NCBI GenBank assembly: GCA_964520045.1
Contig: CAZFMJ010000055.1
Coordinates: 1-19,023 of the forward strand
Length of the DNA: 19,023 bases
Direction: 5' to 3'
DNA from: CAZFMJ01 sp964520045
GTDB lineage: Bacteria > Elusimicrobiota > Elusimicrobia > Elusimicrobiales > CAZFMJ01
This document shows positions 14,806-19,023 of this stretch, piece after piece. Below the pieces are notes generated by a model, which saw only the letters and a program-made list of their open reading frames with translations, was not told where the DNA came from and did not search any database. The first letter of the stretch is position 1. Each line of letters begins with the position of its first letter. The translations under genes and the position numbers were made by a program.

Positions 14806-16467
14806 ATGAAAAAAATAATAAATTTCGGAGTATTGATACTGGCGGTCGTTTCGCAGACAGGCTATTGTCAGATGCCGTCCGCGGTTGCCGGCGGACCGGG
14901 AGAAAATGTTACGCCTCAGCTTGTGGAATATATAATAAGCAGAAACAGCAGGGGCGGGCTGGACAAAGATCTGCTGAAAGCCGTTATTACCGTCGCTTCG
15001 CAGATGAGGGGCAGTCCAGCAGGCAGTCCCGCAGGCAGTCCCGCGGGTAGTTTGCGGGGCGGGGGCGGGTTGGGAGCCATGCTTGTGCCGGAAACAGCTG
15101 TAAAGAAATCCGGCAGAAACAGGGAGGAGCTGGCATATTTCAGCAATAATGTGGAAGCAGGTTCCGCACATCTCAGCGAACTTTTAAATACCGCAAAGGC
15201 TATGAATTCCAATGCCTTTTCCCGGCAGAGCGGAGGAGGAGATCAGGCGCTTGAGAAAGCTTTGAGCGCATATTATGCGGGGACGGATCCCTCTCAAATG
15301 GCGAATATGCCGGTAAACGATTTTGCCCTGCGGGTTATGGCCGAATACAAAAAATCCAAAGGCGGGACGGCAGTCTCTTACAAAGGAAATGAGACTACAA
15401 GAACTCCAGAAAGGCGCGGAGAGACGGCTTCCCATGCGCCTGCTGCGCCGAGACAGGTCGTTCAGCGGCCGTATGAATCCCAAACCTATCAGCGTCTTCA
15501 AGGCAGATTAAATAACACGGCGGGTATTTTTGACGGAGGCGCTGGTAAAGGGCTGGAGGGCGTTATCGCCGGAGGGCCGGGCGAAAAACTTACGCCTCAG
15601 TATGTGGATTATATACTCGGCAAAAACAGCAGGGGCGATGTGGATAAAGATCTGCTCAAAGCCGTTATCACTGCGGCTTCGCAGATGAAAAGGGGTTCAA
15701 ACGGGATAGGCGCTATGCTGGTGCCGGCGGATATCGCCGCAAGGACCGGAAGAAGCAAAGAGGAGCTGGCGTGGTTTAACAGCAATGTGGAAGCGGGAGC
15801 CGCATATCTTAACGAACTTTTGAGAAACGCAAAGGCCGGTTCCAAATCGGAGCGGGCTCTTGAAAAGGCTTTGAGCGCGTATTATGCGGGAGTTGATCCC
15901 TCTCAGGCCGCAGGTATGGGCACAAGCGCTTTCGCTTCGATGGTTATAAGCGAATACACAAAACTAAAAGGCGGGTCTGGCTCCGGCGGTACCGCGGGCA
16001 GAAACATGCCAAGGGGCGGAACTGCCGGTTCTCCTAACGCGGATATTGTTAAGATAGCCAAAAAATATGCATACAGCGATATGCGTTACAGGCGCGGCGG
16101 CGAAAGCGAATCTGCCTCCGACTGCAGCGGTTTTGTGCGTCTTGTATTGCGCGAGGCGGGAGTTATGGACAGGGATGTATTTACCTATAGATCCGCCGCC
16201 GAGCAGTACCGCGCTTCAAATATGAATGTTTCTACCAAGGCCGGCTACAGGCTGAGGGCATTAAGAGACAATGAAATGCCGATGGCCGGAGATATTGTGT
16301 ATTTCAGCCCGGGCAGAAGAATCAATCATACGGGTATTTTCCTTAGTTATGGCGAAGACGGCTGTCTTAAAATGGCTCATTCCTCATCAGGCGGGTCTCA
16401 GATAAGCTGTTCCAAATATTATGCCAACGTAGTGGCCGGATTTGCCCGCGTTGAAAAAACATATTAA
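14806..16467 (+). CDS. Secreted NlpC/P60 cysteine peptidase with two degenerate lysozyme-like (SLT) modules
   Basis: A 553-residue protein with signal peptide MKKIINFGVLILAVVSQTGYC. Two homologous modules (about 24-184 and 250-388) are followed by an NlpC/P60 domain (about 410-553) with the triad-type motifs DCSGFV (Cys440), INHTGIF (His508) and MAHSSSGG (His525). NlpC/P60 domains cut peptidoglycan stem peptides. Each module has the outline of a lytic transglycosylase: DKDLLKAVIT, GAMLVP, NVEAGxxYLxELL, ALSAYYAG. However, the catalytic Glu expected in the ES motif is Ala in both (A64, A291), so they probably only bind glycan. Module 1 is interrupted by a GSPA repeat (about 69-82). ATG 14806 is chosen over GTG 14764 because of the signal peptide and the GGGAG just upstream. 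Confidence 0.88.
   Translation: MKKIINFGVLILAVVSQTGYCQMPSAVAGGPGENVTPQLVEYIISRNSRGGLDKDLLKAVITVASQMRGSPAGSPAGSPAGSLRGGGGLGAMLVPETAVKKSGRNREELAYFSNNVEAGSAHLSELLNTAKAMNSNAFSRQSGGGDQALEKALSAYYAGTDPSQMANMPVNDFALRVMAEYKKSKGGTAVSYKGNETTRTPERRGETASHAPAAPRQVVQRPYESQTYQRLQGRLNNTAGIFDGGAGKGLEGVIAGGPGEKLTPQYVDYILGKNSRGDVDKDLLKAVITAASQMKRGSNGIGAMLVPADIAARTGRSKEELAWFNSNVEAGAAYLNELLRNAKAGSKSERALEKALSAYYAGVDPSQAAGMGTSAFASMVISEYTKLKGGSGSGGTAGRNMPRGGTAGSPNADIVKIAKKYAYSDMRYRRGGESESASDCSGFVRLVLREAGVMDRDVFTYRSAAEQYRASNMNVSTKAGYRLRALRDNEMPMAGDIVYFSPGRRINHTGIFLSYGEDGCLKMAHSSSGGSQISCSKYYANVVAGFARVEKTY
15010..15057 (+). repeat. Twelve-base tandem repeat inside the NlpC/P60 gene
   Basis: Four units: GGCAGTCCAGCA, GGCAGTCCCGCA, GGCAGTCCCGCG and a diverged GGTAGTTTGCGG. 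They encode GSPAGSPAGSPAGSLR in module 1 and are absent from module 2. The unit resembles the left part of the palindromic repeat in the FecR gene. Confidence 0.85.
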
Positions 16468-16504
16468 GATGGTAAATGGTAGAGGGTAGACGGTAGATGG
16501 AAAA
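16468..16504 (+). repeat. Seven-base repeat array (family A) directly after the NlpC/P60 gene
   Basis: Starting at the base after TAA 16465-16467: gat, GGTAAAT, GGTAGAG, GGTAGAC, GGTAGAT, GGAAAAC. Confidence 0.88.
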
Positions 16505-16526
16505 CCCAAAAACCACGAAGAAAGAT

Positions 16527-16563
16527 CGGAATTCCGGGAATTCCGGGGACACATGACTTAATT
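16527..16563 (+). repeat. Short palindromic element, possibly a REP-like remnant
   Basis: Overlapping palindromes CGGAATTCCG and GGAATTCC are followed by GGGGACACATGACTTAAT. From memory, similar GGGGACA...ACTTAAT ends occur next to REP-associated transposases (RAYT) in other bacteria. No transposase is present here. Confidence 0.4.
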
Positions 16564-16589
16564 ATGAAGACAGAAAAGGGGTTCACTGT

Positions 16590-16985
16590 ATGCTAAAGAA
16601 CATGCTCATTTTGGTTATATTTTTGGCAATAAATGGGGTTCATCCGGTAAGCGGACAGAATAATTTATCTCCCGAGATAATCCCTGCGGGCACTAATGGC
16701 AATGGATACAGCAAAATGCATTGGTATGCTTTTATCGGTTTTTCCGCTATGGTTCAATCCCTGCTTGAACAGGGCTATTCCCCTGATATCCGGGATGACT
16801 TCGGCCAGACGCCTCTGCATGTCGCCGTGTTCCGCGGGAAGCCTGAAACCGTGGCGGTTCTTGTCCGCTACGGGGCTGATGTTAATGCCGCAGATAAAGA
16901 CGGGGTGACGCCGTTGAAACTGGCGTTAAATCTCGGCGGAAGAGCCGAAATAATAGAAATTCTCAAAAGCAGAGGCGCAAAGTAA
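16590..16985 (+). CDS. Small secreted ankyrin-repeat protein
   Basis: A 131-residue protein with signal peptide MLKNMLILVIFLAINGVHPVSG. After a short spacer come about three ankyrin units: a diverged first one (KMHWYAFIGFSAMVQSLLEQGYSPDIRDDFG), a canonical one (QTPLHVAVFRGKPETVAVLVRYGADVNAADKDG) and a last one (VTPLKLALNLGGRAEIIEILKSRGAK). Ankyrin repeats bind proteins; three or so units are near the minimum for a stable stack. It probably acts in the periplasm, but its partner is unknown. AAGGGG lies nine bases before ATG 16590. It follows the NlpC/P60 gene on the same strand by about 120 bases. Confidence 0.9.
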   Translation: MLKNMLILVIFLAINGVHPVSGQNNLSPEIIPAGTNGNGYSKMHWYAFIGFSAMVQSLLEQGYSPDIRDDFGQTPLHVAVFRGKPETVAVLVRYGADVNAADKDGVTPLKLALNLGGRAEIIEILKSRGAK

Positions 16986-17025
16986 GAAGAGGGTAGACGG
17001 TAAATGGGAAACGGTAGAGGGAATA
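16986..17025 (+). repeat. Seven-base repeat array (family A) directly after the ankyrin gene
   Basis: After TAA 16983-16985: gaagag, GGTAGAC, GGTAAAT, GGGAAAC, GGTAGAG, GGAATAA. It faces the array of the convergent SPL gene. Confidence 0.88.
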
Positions 17026-17045
17026 AAAAAGGCGCAAAAAACAAA

Positions 17046-17121
17046 TCTTTTCTTGTTTCTCCCTTTCCGGTTTCTTTTTTTCGTTTACCATCTCCCGTTT
17101 ACCGTCTCCCATTTACCTTCT
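17046..17121 (-). repeat. Long seven-base repeat array (family A plus diverged units) at the 3' end of the SPL gene
   Basis: On the minus strand, from 17121: GGTAAAT, GGGAGAC, GGTAAAC, GGGAGAT, GGTAAAC, then an A-rich break and GAAACCG, GAAAGGG, AGAAACA, AGAAAAG. The first units are coding (residues GKWETVNGRW) and the fifth supplies the TAA stop (17087-17085). Confidence 0.8.
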
Positions 17122-18416
17122 TCTAATTCTTCCATGCACAGATAGAAGAAAACTTCAGGGGCTCTTTTTTTTATCCATTCTGAAATTTTATTATAAATCT
17201 CAAGTCTGGCGGTTTTCCGGTAGCGCATTTTCCCGTCAAAGCCTAAAATAAGCTCTTCATCCAGAATCGTATTTTCCGGGAATCTGTTTTCTATTATTGT
17301 TTTTAATCCGGGATTGAACCGCAAAGTCCCGGCGCTTATCCATGCTATTTGCCGGAAATTTATCCTGTCGAAAATAAGGTTTACGGTTTCTTTATAATCA
17401 TTTTCCCATTCTTTATATCTTATAATGGGATCGAAATGAAACCCCACTTTAAATCCGGCCTCCGAGCATTTTTGAGCCGCTGAAATCCTTTCTTCAAGAG
17501 ACGGCGTCATAAATTCGCAGGAATCTATGACCTTCTTAGGATTGACGGACCATGACGCGGTGATGTTTTCGGCGGGCTTGCATTTGATGATATTTTCCAC
17601 ATTCGCGCTTTTTGTCTTAAATTCGAAAAAAATATCCTGTTTGTCCCTGAAAAATTCAATCAGGCGCGTTGAGTACCCGGTAAGAGAATCCAGCGCCAGA
17701 GAGTCGCAGAATTCGCCCGTTCCTATTCTTGCTTTTCCGTAAATCCCTTTATTTAAATTCGTTTCGTCAAATTTGGCAAAAAAATCGTCTATATTGGCCG
17801 GCACGGCTATGCCTGGCAGATTTTGGTACTGCTGAAGAAAGCAATATGAGCAGTCATAAGGGCATCCGAAACCCAGATTCATAAGATTGTATCCGCAGTT
17901 CGCCGCTTTTTGGGTGCATGGACAAGGCTTATAAAAGTCATATAATTCGTTTATGATAAAAAGATTTTTGCGCCTGTTGTTATAACCTTCGATTCCGCGG
18001 GATTTGTTTTTAAGATAGTCTTTTACGGAACTTATTATTTTTATCTCCGCTTCCGGAAATTTTTTTACGGTCCGTCGGCTTATTTCGCTTGAAAAAGCCG
18101 CTTCTTCAATGTATACCGCGGACGGTTCAAAAAAATATTCCGGCGGCCGCGCTTTGTTCTCCGGATTAATTTCAAGCTTCGGCAGGTAATAGGAAGAAAA
18201 ATCCGTATCATTGAAATTTTCAGGGTAACGCAGTTTCAGAAGACGGCTCTTGATTTTTTGGTATGAGCGCAGGGAGGGGGGGATTATCGCGTCAAAACTG
18301 ATTTTATCTCTTTTTGAGATTTCATGAATCAGCCGTGAAATCTCCCTTTGTTTGTTCACGCCGAATTTGGGAAAAACCACGCGGGTATATTCTACGGCAG
18401 TCTGCGTTCGGGTCAT
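17085..18416 (-). CDS. SPL-family radical SAM protein (spore photoproduct lyase-like)
   Basis: A 443-residue cytosolic enzyme. The radical SAM cluster motif is CPYDCSYCFLQ (C185, C189, C192), preceded by the extra cysteines PCPCTQKAANCGYNLMNLGFG (C165, C167, C174), an arrangement I know from SPL-type proteins. Later family segments are GTGEFCDSLALD, FFEFKTKSANV, ASWSVNPKKVI, KVGFHFDPII and MRYRKTARLEIY. True SPL uses a radical from S-adenosylmethionine to split the thymine spore photoproduct; B. subtilis SplB has about 340 residues, so this one has a longer N-terminus. Nothing here indicates sporulation, so another DNA or RNA lesion or a different substrate is likely. It starts seven bases after the AKR stop but has no clear ribosome site. 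Its last residues come from a repeat array. Confidence 0.83.
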   Translation of the reverse strand: MTRTQTAVEYTRVVFPKFGVNKQREISRLIHEISKRDKISFDAIIPPSLRSYQKIKSRLLKLRYPENFNDTDFSSYYLPKLEINPENKARPPEYFFEPSAVYIEEAAFSSEISRRTVKKFPEAEIKIISSVKDYLKNKSRGIEGYNNRRKNLFIINELYDFYKPCPCTQKAANCGYNLMNLGFGCPYDCSYCFLQQYQNLPGIAVPANIDDFFAKFDETNLNKGIYGKARIGTGEFCDSLALDSLTGYSTRLIEFFRDKQDIFFEFKTKSANVENIIKCKPAENITASWSVNPKKVIDSCEFMTPSLEERISAAQKCSEAGFKVGFHFDPIIRYKEWENDYKETVNLIFDRINFRQIAWISAGTLRFNPGLKTIIENRFPENTILDEELILGFDGKMRYRKTARLEIYNKISEWIKKRAPEVFFYLCMEELEEGKWETVNGRW

Positions 18417-18423
18417 GCGATGG

Positions 18424-19023
18424 TTATAAAATATTTTCGTCTATGGCTGTTTCAGAGGCTTGCGCGTTTTCTTCGGCCTGAAGGGGCGTTCTCGCCCCCG
18501 TTATGGCGCTGGTCACTTCCTGGCGGTTTAATACCCAGCCGATTGCGGTCTGGGACGCTGTTTTTTTAGCGGGGATTGAAATCCTCGCAAGGTTTTCGGC
18601 GGTCCGGTTTGCCTGCGGGAAATTTTTCTCGGAATAGAATCTGTAAAAAAACCGTCGGGCGTCGTTTTTCGGAAAAACAGGCCTTTGGGCGTATTTGGCG
18701 GAAAGTATACCTCCCGCAAGGCATCCGTAAGCCAGAAATCCTATCCCTTCGCTCTGACAGTAAGGCAGAATGTCTTTTTCCGGTTCCCTTTTCAGAAGGG
18801 AGTATTCATTCTGAGCGGATGCTATTTTGCATATTGAGCGCGCTTTTTTGAGCAGTTCAAGGGGAAAGTTGCACACGCCTATATGGCGTATTTTGCCTTC
18901 CTGCCTGAATTTATCCATTTCAGAGAGGGTCTCTTCAAGCGGAACGGCGGGGGCGGGGCCGTGAATGTGATAAAGGGCTATAAAAACCGTTTCAAGCCTT
19001 TTTTGGGAATTTTCCCGTTCCCC
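18424..19023 (-). CDS. Aldo-keto reductase, C-terminal 199 residues (5' end outside window)
   Basis: The frame is open to the right edge. It includes VFIALYHIHGPAPAVPLEETLSEMDKFRQEGKIRHIGVCNFPLELL, the typical AKR segment with the catalytic His (ALYHIH) and the GVCNF strand, then QNEYSLLKREPEKDILPYCQSEGIGFLAYGCLAGGIL and a late QTAIGWVLNRQEVTSAITGARTPLQAEEN (NADPH-binding end). The ATG at 18918 is internal and not the start. AKRs reduce aldehydes or ketones with NADPH; the substrate is not predictable. It precedes the SPL-family gene by seven bases, suggesting one transcript. Confidence 0.9.
   Translation of the reverse strand, partial: GERENSQKRLETVFIALYHIHGPAPAVPLEETLSEMDKFRQEGKIRHIGVCNFPLELLKKARSICKIASAQNEYSLLKREPEKDILPYCQSEGIGFLAYGCLAGGILSAKYAQRPVFPKNDARRFFYRFYSEKNFPQANRTAENLARISIPAKKTASQTAIGWVLNRQEVTSAITGARTPLQAEENAQASETAIDENIL

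Noticed and set aside
16590..16985. Ankyrin gene as a recent transfer from a eukaryote
   Set aside because: It has a bacterial signal peptide, a ribosome site and base use like its neighbours; small ankyrin proteins are common in bacteria.
16468..17121. Short repeats considered as a CRISPR array
   Set aside because: Units are seven bases, degenerate and contiguous, with no unique spacers and no cas genes nearby.

Overview
The window carries about fifteen protein genes and no tRNA, rRNA or CRISPR array that I can see. At least eight products have N-terminal signal peptides (one DedA and one TerC protein are integral membrane proteins). The set includes an NlpC/P60 peptidase, an Mip-like FKBP prolyl isomerase, a GH3 beta-hexosaminidase of the NagZ type and a CsgG/FlgO-like domain. 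This suggests a Gram-negative, probably diderm, peptide-using bacterium of moderate GC. The style (many secreted proteins of unknown role, an SPL-family radical SAM enzyme, short repeat arrays) recalls metagenomic lineages such as Elusimicrobiota, but nothing here proves a phylum.

Layout. 2-232 (+): end of a DedA membrane protein. 283-2061 (-): GH3 enzyme. 2199-3521 (-): clostripain-family (C11) peptidase with its own promoter and a leader hairpin. 3815-9134 (-): five genes close together and probably co-transcribed, in the order M18 aminopeptidase, single-domain asparaginase, FMN split-barrel protein, CsgG-like/von Willebrand A protein, second C11 peptidase, ending in a terminator at 3701-3740. 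9299-9964 (+): FKBP isomerase and terminator. 10124-12562 (-): FecR-domain protein followed by TerC. 12748-13752 (+): P-loop protein of unknown function, tail to tail with 13755-14552 (-), a secreted unknown. 14806-16467 (+): secreted NlpC/P60 protein with two degenerate lysozyme-like modules. 16590-16985 (+): small secreted ankyrin protein. 17085-19023 (-): aldo-keto reductase (cut by the window edge) followed by an SPL-family radical SAM enzyme.

Working together. The 9134-3815 cluster and the adjacent C11 gene look like a protein-degradation and export theme: exported clan CD endopeptidases (C11 twice), a cytosolic aminopeptidase, an asparaginase, and an exported VWA protein that could bind or organise partners.

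The most unusual feature is not a gene. Degenerate arrays with a 7-base period (one family 8-base) sit at gene 3' ends, on the sense strand of the gene they follow: DedA, C11 copy 2, M18, TerC, FecR, NlpC, ankyrin and SPL. In two genes (SPL, TerC) the stop codon lies inside the array, and in DedA the array encodes the C-terminal tail. A different palindromic repeat occurs twice inside the FecR gene, read in two different frames.
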